Positions 10,230 through 22,380 of a DNA stretch of 64,000 bases are shown in pieces (position 1 is the stretch's first letter; each line of letters starts with the position of its first letter). The notes beneath the pieces are model-generated. The model made no database searches. It had not been told where the DNA came from and saw nothing but the letters and a program-made list of their open reading frames with translations. Origin of the DNA: Rhizomys pruinosus. Lineage: Eukaryota; Chordata; Mammalia; Rodentia; Spalacidae. The translations under genes and the position numbers were made by a program. The stretch is taken from contig VZQC01006264.1 of NCBI GenBank assembly GCA_009823505.1, positions 1,301,086 through 1,365,085 on the forward strand, written 5' to 3'.

Positions 10230-12785
10230 TTCATTTTTTAATTGACAATTTATACAACTCATGGTTCCTAATCAAACCCAGTCCCCTCCATGCCCCCAAA
10301 CCCCATCAGAACTCATGCATTACAAGATCCAAGCAAAGCCCTATCCAGTCAAGCTCCCAAACCCAGTCATCCTTCTATGCAAATAGATACAGTGAAGTCT
10401 AGTGAGCATGTCTAGGAATCCTAGGTAAGGGATATTCTTCTTCAATTCACAGTACTCAGTCTCTTATAGTTTTCAGTGCATGGTCAGTCCCCCACCTATT
10501 CCCCTTGCTCTGCTTTGAGACCTTGTCCAAATTGGCATGGGATCCACATCTGACGCCTACATTATCATAGGTTTACATATGAAAGCTTGCCACTGCCTCT
10601 CTATATCCATGCACCACCCGTGACTTTTAGAATCTTTTGACCTCTTCTGCCACAAGAAACCCTAAGCCATGGGTAGGTGAGTTTTAATATAGGAGACCTG
10701 TCCAGGTACACACATTCTGGGGGCTCCCATTCTTTGAATGTTGACTAACTGTAGACTTCTGTTTGCCTCACTCTCTATTAAGTACAGAAGCATTACTGGT
10801 GAGAATTGAGGGATTTGCTTATTTTCTCTCTGCCCCTCATTCTGTGTGTAGAGGTTCATCTCTAGTTGTGTCTTTTAGGAATGGAAATTTTTCACAAGTA
10901 TAGGTTCTGTGTCTGACCACTTGGATTGTGCTGTGGTCTAAATTTTTATATAGAATAGCTTTTTTGATGAGTAGTACCATGTGTGAGAGTGTTCCAAGTC
11001 CAATTGGATGGATGTTGACCATTCCCCATATAATAGTGCCTCTACTGCACTAATACAGGTAGTTTGCTGGGCAATTCATGATGGTTTTAGAGTCGGGCTC
11101 TGGGTTGTACCATTGCCTGGTTTTCTCCCTTAGCAGTGTGCTTTGTCTAATATTATGAGCACTTAACTTCAGATAGAAAAGTTGCAGATCAGTTCCTGTT
11201 CCATTAATCTAAGTCCTCTCCTTCAAGCACATCCTGTTCTGAAGAGTAGGGTCTTATTTTCTATTTTTGGTAGATAATAAAGAGCTTTGAATTTAGCCTG
11301 TTTTGTTTTGAGAGTTATTCGGATCACTCTCACCAATCATTCAAAGGGAGGTATCCTCTGTCTTGTACTGTATTCCCTGTCACACAACGACAAGGTTGCA
11401 CAACCCATGCACTAATGTTCAGAATATATATATGTATTTCTCCTGTGGTATCAGGGCCATCACATTACACTCTGGGTTTCCTGGCCTCTCAAGTTCCAAT
11501 CATCTCCACTCTTTGTTCTTGCTTTACCAACCCACTCCTTTACCAACCCTCTCCTTCTTCCCCAGCCCCAGTACCCCTATCGTCCCCACCCTCCCAATCT
11601 CCTCACCTGCCCCAAATCCCACCATACCCACCATTTATCTCCCCCTCTTCCCCTTTGAAGCTAACACCTCCACCATATGGACTGACTTCCCCCCTAGGAA
11701 TATCTATCTGTTCCTTGTTGATCCGCTGTTTCAGGATTTTTCTTTTCCTTTACTTCCATGCATCCTTTCCAACATCTTGGCTCCTGGTGTTATATCAGAA
11801 TATATGATCACATAAGGGGATTGTTACTACAATCCACAAATAAGGGAGAACATACATAACCTGATTTTCTGTCTTTGTATTACTTCACTCAAAATTCCAT
11901 TCTCTAGATCCATCCATTTACCTGTGAATTTCATCATTTCTTACGCTGAGTAGTACTCCACCGTGTAGACATACCATATGCTCATTATAAATTCAATAGT
12001 TGTGGGGTATTTAAGTTCTTCCAATTCTTCATTATTGTGAAGAGAGCAGCAACAGACATGGATGTACAATAATCTTTATAGCATGCCGAGTCCTTTAGGA
12101 CATGCCGTGTCATATAGTAGATTCGGTTTTAGTCTTTTGAGAGATCCCCACACTGCCTTCCATAATGCCTACACTAGTCTGCGTTCTCACCAACATTGTA
12201 TGAGTGTTCCCCTTTCTCCAAATCCTTGGTCCTTTGATTTCCTGATCTTTGCCAGTCTGATTGGTGTAAAATGGAATCTTAAAGTGTTTTTTATCTGCAT
12301 TTCTCAAATTACAAAGGATGCTGAGCAGGTTTTAAAGTGTTTGTTAGCCATTTATTTTTACTTCTTCATTTGAGACTTCTCTCTTCATATCTATAGACCA
12401 TCTTTTTAATGTGTTATTTAGTTTTCTTGTTACTTTGTTTTATGAATGCTTTGTATATTCTGGATATTAATCCTCTATTGGGTGTAGAGCTGGGAAAGAT
12501 TTTCTCCCACTTAGTGGGATTTCTGTTCACTTCCTTGGCTGATTCTTTTGCTGTGCAGAAGCTTTGTAGCTTAATGAGGTTCCACTTACTGACTGTTGCC
12601 CTTAATGCATGAGGAGATGATGCCCCTTTAAGAAATTCCTTTCCTATGCCTTCATCTGGAAGGGCACTCCCTGTGTTTTCTTCTAGCAGTTTTAGAGTTT
12701 CAGATTTTATATTGAAGCCTTTGATCCACTTGGAGTTGACTCTTATACAGGAAACAAAATAAGATAAATTTTCACTATTCATTCA
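10230..12785 (-). mobile_element. 5'-truncated LINE-1 (ORF2 C-terminus plus long 3' UTR)
   Basis: On the minus strand the element runs from ORF2 C-terminal coding sequence (about 12,785 to 11,850) into a roughly 1.6-kb 3' UTR ending in an A-rich terminus near 10,236. The 3' UTR contains the C-rich/G-rich tract (11,540-11,660 on the plus strand), which also creates the fortuitous 150- and 130-codon plus-strand frames there. No clear target-site duplication was found. Confidence 0.85.
11860..12785 (-). pseudogene. L1 ORF2 C-terminal remnant
   Basis: The longest intact piece (12,414-12,782) encodes the ORF2 C-terminal region: 'VNSKWIKGFNIKSETLKLLE', then 'NKW-LIKLQSFCTAKES' and 'EKIFPSSTPNRGLISRIYK', all hallmarks of the post-RT part of LINE-1 ORF2p. 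The reading frame then breaks; further C-terminal matches continue to about 11,860 in other frames. Endonuclease and reverse transcriptase are absent, so the copy is dead. The start of the open frame is not a gene start but the 5' truncation point. Confidence 0.88.
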
Positions 12786-14239
12786 CGGTCCAGAAAAACA
12801 CAGAGATCTGTATCCCCCCACCTTTGAGTAAAGGCCTGTGGAACCATGTCAAGATTAGAGAGCTTATTCAATAGTCTAATTAAATAAAACTTAGTACTAA
12901 TCACGATTCAAAGGAACTAAGATACGATGTTCATACCTATTAACTAACCCATTGACTAACTTATTAGAAATTAAATAGATAATAAATTGTCAGAAGATAT
13001 TTTCATAGAAATGAGTGAGGTTACCAAAAACACTTTGCAAGTTTTGAATAGCTAGAAATTCTTAGAACTTTGAGGAAGTTCCTACTACCTGGGTACTTGT
13101 GGACAGAATAAAAGTTGATGTTATTGTCATGAATATTCTTTTTGTAAAGTAACTTTGTGATTTCCCAAAGAGAACATGATTTAAATTAATGCCTAAATAA
13201 ACAAAACAAAGAATGCAATATACACATTTGTATATGTAAAATTTGCTTAGCTTCTAAATGTGAAAACAGTATGAACTCTTAATTTCCTAAAGTTGCCATG
13301 AGTAATAGTTATGAAAGTTGTCTAATGTCAACCTTTGGGCAGCATGTGCTCCTCTCTTTGGGGAGTTGGAATAGCTAGCTTCTGGTTTATGCTCTGTCTG
13401 AGACAGAATGCATTAATGTATATGGAGTCACAGAAATATTTTGCAAGACTTAGGAATAGCAGTGCTATCCTCTAGAAACAGGAGAAATTTAGAGAGATGA
13501 TGTTTGCACTCATTTTTTCCCTGGGGATATTTGTTCTTGGAACGAAGCAGAAGGCTGAGAATGTTCATCTTACTCCTGCAAAGACTCCTGCTGGATGAAA
13601 GATTTACTGGCAGAAAGAAGACTGGCCCCAAGGAAATGGGAGCTTTTGACTCAGAATATTCGATGAAGATAGCATCTCTGCTGGGTGGATGACTAAACAC
13701 TGCAGGTGACGAACATAACATGCATAATTCTGTATAAAATAAGCAAAACTAAAATCTGGCAAAATACAACAAAATTAGAAAAATTAGATCTGGGTAGTCA
13801 TTAGAGTTCAATTAACCAATTTTAATATTATCAGCTCTATTTCTTTAAAAAAGAGGAAAGTACACTAGGAAATTCCACTGCAAAAAAAATTAAGAATTTT
13901 CCTGAGGGCATTTAATAATTCACAGTCTAGAATTCAGGTACAAACTCAATGATAACTTATAATGACCGATGTTTTTAACAAGCGTTAGAATTTCAGCTTG
14001 AAACTTCAAGTAAAAGTTTAAAAAGGAATATAAATACAAAATACGGCACTTAAAGAAATGCCAAAACAAATTAGACTTCAATGTCTTCCAAGGAAAATGA
14101 ATTCAAGTAAACATCCCGGGGTTTTAGTTATATAGCATATTGGTGGAATTATTGAAAACATGTTTGCACAAGCATAATCTAAATCTATTAATAAGTTTTG
14201 CAATGATTTCAGAAAATATAAAGTTTTTACATGAAAATA
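12786..14239. other. Repeat-poor AT-rich sequence
   Basis: No repeat that I can name and no gene-like frame. Overlapping antiparallel frames at 13,428-13,721 (97 codons, minus) and 13,504-13,692 (62 codons, plus) have no recognisable domain. The 13,330-13,720 section has a more balanced base composition than its surroundings. Confidence 0.45.
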
Positions 14240-14419
14240 TTTCCCAAGGGTTTTAAGTGGTAACAGAAAACATCCTTACCCAAACAAGAATCATCAGGGC
14301 TATACTCCAGCAAATAGTCCTAATGATAGCTCCAAAAGTGCTTTCACCTATAGAACCACTGAGAAAATACCTCTTAAAATATACCTGAATAAAAGAGGAT
14401 ATATTAGTGATCTCAGTAG
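14240..14419 (+). repeat. 180-bp inverted duplication, outer copy
   Basis: This 180-bp stretch is the reverse complement of 15,039-15,218 with only four mismatches (about 98% identity by eye). It sits in otherwise unremarkable DNA, so it is the likelier source copy. The 620-bp spacer contains unrelated DNA and an L1 3' end. Confidence 0.96.
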
Positions 14420-14789
14420 CAATACTTGAGAAGTCATAAATTTTTGAGCACTTTTGAGGAAAGTTACAAAAATTGTGGATTGCTACATCCTTTAATAATC
14501 AAGGACACCAAACTCTGGAGAAAATTTATATCCAATTTCACAATACATAAGCATTATTTATCTCTCCTCCCACTGCCCCTTAGCTTGATACAGTCCCCCT
14601 TTTTACCATGAATTCTTATTCTATGAATCTTTCTCAGAGAATCACTCCTGCAATACTTTGGAATATATTATCCTAATTAGTTTAAAGGTTGCAATAACAT
14701 TATTGGCATAATTCGTGTTGGCTTTTATAAAAAGTACGAGGTAAGGATTTACTTTTTACATCTCTATATAAACTATTCCCTGAGCCATG

Positions 14790-15545
14790 TGTTAATTACA
14801 TTTTTATTAATTTTGTTGTGAATTTCATACAGAACCTCTCAGTCAGCCTTCATCCCTTTACCCTCTTTCCCCGCTGGTACTCCTCCACACACCCCTTCCA
14901 CCGGAAGCCATACACTCTCTTATTTGGGTGAAGTTGTATTGTGTCAAGTTAGCATCCCTAAATGTTCTTCAATGCAATTTCATCCAGTGAGGTCTAGTCA
15001 GCCCATCCGGAGTTTCTCTTCTGTAAGAAGAGTGATCTCTACTGAGATCACTAATATATCCTCTTTTATTCAGGTATATTTTAAGAGGTATTTTCTCAGT
15101 GGTTCTTTAGGTGAAAGCACTTTGGGAGCTATCATTAGGACTATTTGCTGGAGTATATCCCTGATGACTCTTGTTTGGGTAAGGATGTTTTCTGTTACCA
15201 CTTAAAACCCTTGGGAAAGTTAAGCACATTTTCACCCAGAAGTAATCAGTGGCCACACTTTCTTCTAAGGGATCTGCTGCTCATTTCGACACTTCTATGC
15301 TGATATTTGTCTGATTAAGTTGGCATGGGTCTTGGGCATTCTGACACCACAGCTGTAGGGCCATATGAACAGGGACCTCACAACTTGTATGTTTCTATTT
15401 CCACATGGACATGCACCTTTTTCCTCACTCTTACAACCTTTCCACCTCCTCTTTTCCAGTGGTCCCTGAGCCCTGGGTGAGTGAAGCTTAATATAGGAGT
15501 CCTAACCAAGGACCCACACTCTGCAGAATCCTAATTTCCACTTAA
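14790..15545 (-). mobile_element. LINE-1 3' UTR, interrupted
   Basis: Minus-strand L1 3' UTR: A-rich end near 14,796, C-rich tract at 14,860-14,905, then 15,219-15,545, which corresponds to 10,540-10,740 and 43,000-43,260 ('ggtccctgagccctgggtg', 'ttaatataggagtcct'). The continuity is broken at 15,039-15,218 by the inverted 180-bp copy. Confidence 0.75.
15039..15218 (-). repeat. 180-bp inverted duplication, copy inside an L1 3' UTR
   Basis: Reverse complement of 14,240-14,419. L1 3' UTR flanks it on both sides, and related L1 3' UTRs at 10.4 and 43 kb lack it, so it is an insertion. At the left junction 'gtgatctctactgagatcac' forms a small palindrome, consistent with microhomology use. Confidence 0.95.
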
Positions 15546-15548
15546 AGT

Positions 15549-15550
<2 letters not shown>

Positions 15551-15582
<32 letters not shown>
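15551..15582. repeat. (TA)n microsatellite
   Basis: About 15 TA units immediately upstream of the L1 3' UTR start. Confidence 0.95.
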
Positions 15583-15586
<4 letters not shown>

Positions 15587-15754
15587 ATACATTTTTGAGA
15601 ATCATCTAGTTTGTAAATTATCTGAATTGATCTGGAAACCTTCTACTCTATTGCACAGATCATTCTTCTTTGTTAATTTTTGTTCTGATGACTCTGTAAT
15701 ATAGAGAACAGATAATATTTTATCTATAAGCATCTACTTTCTGCCCGCAGGGTG

Positions 15755-15832
15755 ACTTATTTAGAGAGATGAGGTAGAGGGGAGAGAGATAGAGACGAGA
15801 GAGGGAGAGAGCGAAGAGAGAGCGAGAGATTG
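15755..15832. repeat. GA-rich purine tract
   Basis: A 'gagagag' tract with several CpG-containing interruptions ('gagacgag', 'gagcgaag'). Confidence 0.9.
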
Positions 15833-16849
15833 TTGCTTCCTTTTGAAATATTTAGAAATGTTTTTTTTTCGGGTTATCAAAGAATATCATTTGTATTTTA
15901 TGGATATCAATTGAATTTCTGACCTTCTGGGGACTACGAGCATTCTACCAATTTGAATTTTTAACTACCCATGAGCATGAGAGGTCCTTCTAACTTCTAT
16001 TTTTTTTCTTTTTCAATTTATTTTTTAATGTTTTGTTGTTTTCATGTTTTACCTTTTTTTTTTAATGCTTCTATGGTTATTTATTCCTTTAGTATTGGAA
16101 ACTAGAGATTGTTTTCCATTTCATTTCTCAGCATGTTCATTATTTCTCCGTAGAAAAGTAACTGATTTTATGTCACTGGTATCCTGTTACTTTACTGAAC
16201 ATTTTTATGAAATCTAAAAAGTTTGGAGGGCAGTTTTTATGGTCTTTTAAATATAAGGTTATACCTTCTATAAATAGGATCATTTGACTTTGTCTTTCCA
16301 ATATTTTATTGCATCTTTTATAAAATTTTGAATAACGTAAATGACACAGTTAGTTAAAGGGTATGCTGATTTCCATTCCCCCTAGTCCCCAAACATCTCC
16401 TGTCATTGTCTTTTTCTATTTTCACATGTCTTGCTTCTCTTGACTTACTGTTCTGGCTAAGAATTCATACTTGTTATTGAATAACAACGGTGACCATAGA
16501 AACAGTTGCCTCATTCTTTTTTCCAAAGAAATGTGTTCAGTTTGTTCACAGTCATTTTGAAACTACATGTAGATTTTTCTATGACCGGCTTTTCTAATGT
16601 TGAGATATGAGATATGATGCACATGTTTTCACTGTAAATTTTCCAATCCAAGTACACATGTTTTAACACTTGTTCCCCAGCTGGTGAGCATTATTCAGAA
16701 GTTGTGGAAGTTTGGGTATCTGGATCTAGCTACCAGAAATCGGTTTCTGGGACTAATCCTGGGGACATCGCAGTTTTTTTTTTTTTTTTTTTTTTTTTTT
16801 CCTCGTAGCTCCCTCTGTTTAATATTCTCTTAAAATGTGAATATTCACA

Positions 16850-17002
16850 GCCGGGCGTGGTGGCGCACGCCTTTAATCCTAGCACTTGGGAGGCAGAGGC
16901 AGGCGGATCTTTGTGAGTTCAAGGCCAGGCTGGTCTACAGAGTGAGTTCCAGGACAGCTGGGGCTACAGGGAGACCCCATCTCGAAAAGACCAAAAAAAA
17001 AA
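16850..17002 (+). mobile_element. B1: Young B1 SINE with perfect 18-bp target-site duplication
   Basis: Near-consensus B1 ('gccgggcgtggtggcgcacg') with an A-tail. The 18-bp duplication 'aaaatgtgaatattcaca' is perfect at 16,832-16,849 and 17,002-17,019. Retained CpGs and a flawless duplication indicate recent insertion. The 105-codon minus-strand frame at 16,879-17,196 is an artefact of B1. Confidence 0.98.
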
Positions 17003-17344
17003 AAATGTGAATATTCACACCATACACTCCTCCAGAAATGAATGCTGCCATACACTCCCCACTTTGATGTAACAAAATGGAGCAGCAGAGAAAATCCCTC
17101 CTTCCCTGTTCTTTTCAGGTCTTGTTTGAAACCAATGAAAAGTAAGTAATGAAAGCATTCTAATCCCATGTTCTTCTGGACATTATCATACTTCATTGAG
17201 TTTATTCAAATGACTTGAGGATTTTCCCATATCTATCAAAATGACTATGTGATTTTTATTTCTGATTGTACTTATATGCTGTGTTATTTTTGTTGAATTA
17301 CATATTTTGTACTATTCTTACATCCATGTGTAAGGTTCTAAGCC

Positions 17345-17695
17345 TACCTAAGTTAGGGATTTTCTAGGAAGCCATCTGAACTAGAAGTTCCAAGACAGTT
17401 GCTGCAATCAGGCTCCTACTGTTATCGGCCACAAGCTTCTACTGATACCAGCCACTGATATACCTATGCCCTAATTCCTCATCTTCTTGCCCCAACCTCC
17501 TTATAAACTCATTCCCTTGTGTGCCTGGGGATAAAAATGTCATTCTGGGGACTCTCTAATGCTGGTCATCCTAATCTGGACACCAGCAGGGCAGCTACCA
17601 TACCTGAAATAAATCCAAGTTCCTTTACATCGAGTTCTGACTATCTTTCCCTCCTCTCTGCACCATCTCCCCTGAAAATGAACATAACACCATGG
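17345..17695 (+). mobile_element. Solo LTR-like element (class II ERV type)
   Basis: Shares block order with 41,272-41,727: 'gttgctgcaa', 'ctactgataccagccac', 'cccttgtgtgcctggg', 'cctgaaataaa' (a polyadenylation signal about 100 bp before the end) and a terminal 'gaacataaca'. This arrangement of a TATA-like 'ataaactcattcccttgtg', then AATAAA, then a CA end is LTR-like. Edges are approximate; no internal ERV genes adjoin it. Confidence 0.6.
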
Positions 17696-18119
17696 GATGC
17701 TTTTAACTGTATCATGGTGTGTGATCTTTGAAAGTTTTTATTCAAATCAATTTATAAATTTCTTGAGATTTTTGTGGCTATTTAGTTACAGGAATACTTT
17801 TCTTTCTTAATTTCTTTTTTGACCCATTCATCATTTATGTGTAGATTGTTTAATCTCCATGAGTTCATGTAGCTACTACAGCTTTTTTGCTGTTGATGTT
17901 AAGCTTTAATGCATTCAGTAGAATACATAGAATTATTAACACAATTTTTGTATTCACTAAGGTTTGGTTTGCACCCCAGTGCATGTTAAGTTATAGAGAA
18001 AGTTCTACAGGCTGTAAGTACCATACATATGGTATTTGATGCTTGGGTGGAATATCCAGTAGATGTCTGTTACTTCCATTCCATATATTATATCATTTAA
18101 TTCCTGATTCTCTGTTTAT

Positions 18120-18340
18120 TCTTTGTCCACATCACCTGTCTACTTGAGAATGCACAGTGCCAAAGTCACTTTCTACTGAGTAGGGGTTAATATGTGTCCT
18201 GAAGCTCAGTAGTAAAAAATTTATGAACTTTGTAGCACCAGAGTTTTGTACATGTATGAGCATAATTTTACTGTCTGCTTTGTTAATTGTTCCCTTAATC
18301 AAAAAAGAGCGATTTTCTTTTTGGGTTAATTTTTCCATTT
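18120..18340 (-). pseudogene. L1 ORF2 endonuclease remnant
   Basis: The minus-strand reading contains 'FLIKGTINKADSKIMLIHVQ' followed by 'NSGATKFINFLLLSFRTHI', corresponding to the L1 endonuclease segment preceding the 'GDFNTPL' motif. Here that motif is altered ('SDFGT'), so the catalytic surroundings are damaged. It is a 68-codon remnant of a much longer ORF2. Confidence 0.82.
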
Positions 18341-18480
18341 AATTTAATTTGAAATGTATTTTATGAGAGTAGAATAGAAATGCCTGCTTGTTTCTTAGTG
18401 CTATTTGCTTAGAATATTTTTTTCCATCCTTTCACTGTAAGTTGGTCCCCATCCTTGAAGGTAAGATGAGTTTATTTTTT

Positions 18481-18759
18481 GTTAGTATTTTTTTTTGTCA
18501 TTGGTGTTTTGTTTTCTCACAAAAACTGTCATGTCTAATTCTCTACATATTTGTGAAACACTGAAGTAAAATATAACCATACATATAATTTGGAAAATTT
18601 AATTTCAGCATGGAAACTTGATGACACAAATTTCAAATATGAGAAATACACATAAATTACTCCTACAGAAATACCATAGCTTTAAGTTAAATTCTAACAG
18701 ATCAACTTAAAATAGGTTAATATGTTCAAATAACATTAGATTAATGTGTTACATTGATT
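18481..18759. other. No recognisable feature
   Basis: Short AT-rich gap between the old L1 and the next repeat. Confidence 0.4.
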
Positions 18760-19110
18760 CTGTGGTGATAAACAGCAGAGTCCAAAGCAAGTTGGAGAGG
18801 AAAGGGTTTATTTCATTTAACAAGTTATATAGTCCACCATGTTGGGAAAAGTCAGAAATTCAAGGTAGGTGACTGAAGCAAAAACCACAAAGGAATTCTG
18901 CTTACTGGCTTCTTGCTGGTTCAAATTCCACTACCTTTCTTACAAATCAATGATCCCCTGCTGAGAGATGGTTTCTCCCACTGTGACCTAGGCCCATCTG
19001 CACTATTCAGCAATCAGGAAAATCCCCATAGGCATGCCCACTGCTCAATCTGATGGAGGAAATTCCTCAAGTAAGGTTCATTCTTCCAGTTGACTCTAGT
19101 ATGATTCAAG
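18760..19110 (-). mobile_element. URR1/RMER-like rodent repeat, antisense
   Basis: Contains 'gagaggaaagggtttatttc', 'ctgcttactggcttcttgc', 'gcaatcaggaaaatcccc' and 'ctcaatctgatggaggaaat', in the order seen in the repeat at 43,630-44,000. The start is diverged from the usual 'ttgctgtgataaaacacc'. Confidence 0.6.
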
Positions 19111-19914
19111 CTGACCGTAAAAACTAAGGAATACAAACAAGTACTATAAAATTCAGGGCTTTTTACTTGTGGGGAATTTGAATCTATTCTTAATATTAAA
19201 CTAATTAAGATTATACTTTTTACAATAATCCAAACAGCAATGAACTTTATTACTGTAGTGATCAGCCCCTGTGCAACGGTTTTTGTCTTACCCACTACAT
19301 TCATCTCTGTGTTCTAATTTGCTATTCACCAGGATCAATTTCATTTGGTCTATGATACTATGTCAGGTTATTTTCAGCTACTTAGTGTAAAAGCATAGGT
19401 TGGGTTATATAGCCACTTGAGGTTAAATAACTTAGGTTTACCTCCACAAACATCTTCAATATACTGCTTATGATCAGGTGAAAAACAGATAAATAAAAGA
19501 GAATAATGAGAGATTTTTATTTAAAAATATGTGGAATTAGGAATAGACTTCCAAAATTGATTAGAAGTAAATACGTTAATTGAGGTGATTGACATTCAAA
19601 ATTATTATTGAAAGATATATATTGGCTACTGTAATTGTATTTGTTTTCTTAGTTCTATTTTGTATTTCCATAACCACATCTTCTATTTTCTTTTTATATC
19701 CTCAGGTTATTCTTTTTCCTCAGTTATTTGAAGACAAAGAACTTTGCTATACTCTGAAGTGCTGGTTTGGTGGACATGAATTATTGTACCTTACTTGCAT
19801 CATGAAAGAGTTTTCTTAATCCTTCAAGTATGATAGACATTTTCTTTAAGGAAAAATGTTCTGGATTGGCATCTATCATCATTTAGAACTTGGGATGCTT
19901 TGTTCCAGTCTCCT
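19111..19914. other. AT-rich sequence without recognisable feature
   Basis: A 76-codon plus-strand frame at 19,589-19,819 starts with a hydrophobic stretch, but composition and the absence of any family resemblance suggest chance. Confidence 0.4.
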
Positions 19915-20260
19915 GTATTTGCTCTCCCATTTTCATTGCTGTTATATACATAATAGCCGGGAGACAACTTAGAGGTCTATTAATTGATTACTGTATTGTG
20001 AAAGTAATAGATTCACACAGTTTAATATCACTCAGCTGTTAAGAAAAGCAAAATTATGAAATTCACAGGGAAATGGATGGAACTGGAAACAGTCGTCCTG
20101 AGTGAGGTAACCCAGACTCAGAAAGACAATGTCACATGTTCTTTTTCATAAGTGAGTGCTAGCTTTGTATCTCTGAAGGTGTTTCAGCTCGAAAATCCAT
20201 GGAAGTCAAGAATCTAGTTACAGGAAATGAGGAAGGGGCACCTCTCTTACAAGGCATCTA
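19915..20260 (+). mobile_element. Old LINE-1 ORF2 3' end
   Basis: 'acataatagccgggagacaa', 'aatatcactcagctgttaag', 'agggaaatggatggaactgg' and 'gagtgaggtaacccagactc' follow the order of the conserved ORF2 C-terminal coding end and the start of the 3' UTR. The frame is broken. Confidence 0.75.
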
Positions 20261-20364
20261 GAAAGAAATGATAAAAAAGAGGAGAGAAGAATAATGGAAT
20301 AGGAAGTGCCCTATGGAAACCTGCGGTAGAAGCTTAAGATACATAGATATATAAGAATTTTCTG

Positions 20365-20725
20365 TATCAGTTACATCTTCATTGCTATGATTAGACACCA
20401 CAACCAAGACAACACAAAGAAGGAAGGGTTTATTTGGCTTACAGTTCCACATGGATGGCAATCTATGATGGCATGGGAAGCATGGCGGGAGAGGCGGCTA
20501 GACCAGGAAGACTAATAACCACATATTCCAGCAGGCCTAGGAATCACACAGCAACTGTACATCTAGCAAGGGTTAAGAACTCTCAAATCTCACCCTCAGG
20601 TACTTGCTTCCTCCAGAATGCTTGCACCTCCTACAATCTTCCAAAACAAAATGCCCACTTGGGATAAAGTGTCCAAATGATTAGAGCCTATGGGAAACAT
20701 TCTCATACAAACAACCACACCCTGT
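20365..20725 (-). mobile_element. URR1/RMER-like rodent repeat, antisense
   Basis: Begins 'attgctatgattagacacca' (a variant of the reversed terminal motif), continues 'aagggtttatttggcttaca' and ends 'gagcctatgggaaacattct' with 'aaacaaccacaccc'. The same end, without the body, appears right after the assembly gap at 53,594-53,648. Confidence 0.65.
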
Positions 20726-22380
20726 AATGTGCTCCTCTGCTGGCTCCAGTAACTCTGTGACCTGTAGTCCTGGTTGGTTCTCATTTGATTCTGGGATGTT
20801 CCCTCTGTTTAGCGAGGAATTGGCATTGTTCAAGCTAAGGGGTATGGCACAAAGGTGTCTGATTGTGGGGAATGCAAACAGATCACCTGCACGGAAAAGG
20901 AGTCCTGAGTGAACTCGGTGCCTTTTCTGTCTGTCTCAGTTTTTGAAGTAGGAAAAATTCAGTGATTAGTAGAATCTGGTTTTAGTACTCAGTTCCACCC
21001 ACCAGCAGGATGCACACCACAGGAAGGTAGATCCACAGGTAGGAAAACAATGCCCTGTTTTAGGTTGAAGCAGTCACTAGATGCAACGATCCTCAGACAA
21101 GAAGAAAACACTCTGCAGCAGAAGACCGGGACCAGTGACCTTTAAGCCTTTCACATTCTGAGACTCCCACTGCTTACATTTCTCAGTGTGTTTCTTTTCA
21201 ACTCCCCGTCCCTTCCTCCATGACATGGTTTTGTTTTCTACTCTGACACTGTAGAAAGATGTCTCCAGGCTCCCTGCCTTGTTACTCTTCATTCTCTCCA
21301 TGTCTCCAGAGAAGTACTGTCTCAGGCAAGAGGCCCCTATTGAAGATGATCTGAGTGACACAATTTCTTCCCCTATCTACCCTGACATGTCCAAGAGCAG
21401 GAGGAATTCTTATAAAACCAATTTTCTGCACTAGCTTTAAGGCTTTAAAAACTTCATATTTCTTTGCAAATACAACTGCTAGTCTGGGGTTTAGCTTACC
21501 TTGTGTTCCTGGCTTTGCCCTGTGCTCCTGGGAGTCAAAGTTGTAATCTAAACTCTTTCTTACATTTCACTGGGCAGACTTCATTTTTATCTATGCTTTT
21601 CAGCTGTCTTCACATTGTTGTTGAGTCCCAGAATTATTCCTCTCTCCTGCTGGGACATAAGCTTTAGCCTGGCCCTTCTCTTTCACATGCTCACAGAGAG
21701 GAAACTTCTGATATGTTATTTTATTACAGAGGATGTTGAATGGATCTAACTCAGAGGCAAAATCAGCTGCAATTTTTAGAGAAGTCTAAAATTTGCAGAG
21801 TCTAAAGGCAGAGTCACAGGAGTGTTCTTCAGCATTGTGTAATTGAGTTCAGTGGTTCATGTCTTAATAAATGAAAAGCCTAAACAGTAAGCCAAGATAT
21901 AAGAATAGAGAAGGATTTATCACCTGCAGGAGACCAGGAGCTATGCACTAAAACCAATGCCATCCTATAAAAAAAGAAACATGAAGACTTATTCCAGGAT
22001 CCTGTACATAGTTACATGGGAAAACAGTTAATAGATAACATGACAATTCTGAGCATGCTCAGATAATTAATAGATTCTGGAGTATGTTGCACAATTTAAA
22101 GTCATAGTTAAAGAAGGAAAGAGGGAAGGAAAATCTTATACAATACTAAAATAGTACAGGATATGATAGGTGGGATAGACCAAATAGAGTATGAGTTTGG
22201 GAAGAACAATGGCCTTTCCTCTGATACTGGGAAAGAAATTAGCAATGAAAGGAAAGCTGGTCCAAAGGAGAGTGTGAGCTCTAGTGATACTGTGGCCAAG
22301 TGTACATTGATTCATGACAACCCTCAAAAGTATCAGGACCAATGTGTGCCAGTTGAGGCATATGGGGTTAAAACCTAATA
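20726..22380. other. Low-repeat sequence, unassigned
   Basis: Base composition is more balanced than in neighbouring blocks. A 94-codon minus-strand frame (21,077-21,361) and several 60-70-codon frames show no recognisable domains. It may hold diverged retroelement DNA leading into the ERV at 22.4 kb, but I cannot place an LTR. Confidence 0.4.

Larger units (their letters stand above)
15850..18480 (-). mobile_element. Old LINE-1 (ORF2), antisense and interrupted
   Basis: The minus strand reads as a decayed L1 ORF2 with the endonuclease end at about 18,400 and RT-region remnants toward 15,900. A B1 (16,850-17,002) and an LTR (17,345-17,695) are inserted in it. Text such as 'ttgagatttttgtggctatt' and 'tcatggtgtgtgatcttt' matches antisense ORF2 wording. 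A 27-base T-run at 16,774-16,800 has no identified parent. Confidence 0.7.

Noticed and set aside
11363..11815. 150- and 130-codon plus-strand frames, proline-rich
   Set aside because: They lie antisense within the L1 3' UTR, and their proline and serine content comes from the C-rich complement of the polypurine tract.
13428..13721. Possible exon with antiparallel open frames
   Set aside because: No domain, convincing splice sites or codon-like periodicity; not enough evidence.
21077..21361. 94-codon minus-strand frame as a gene
   Set aside because: No recognisable family, no promoter or splice context, and length within chance expectation.
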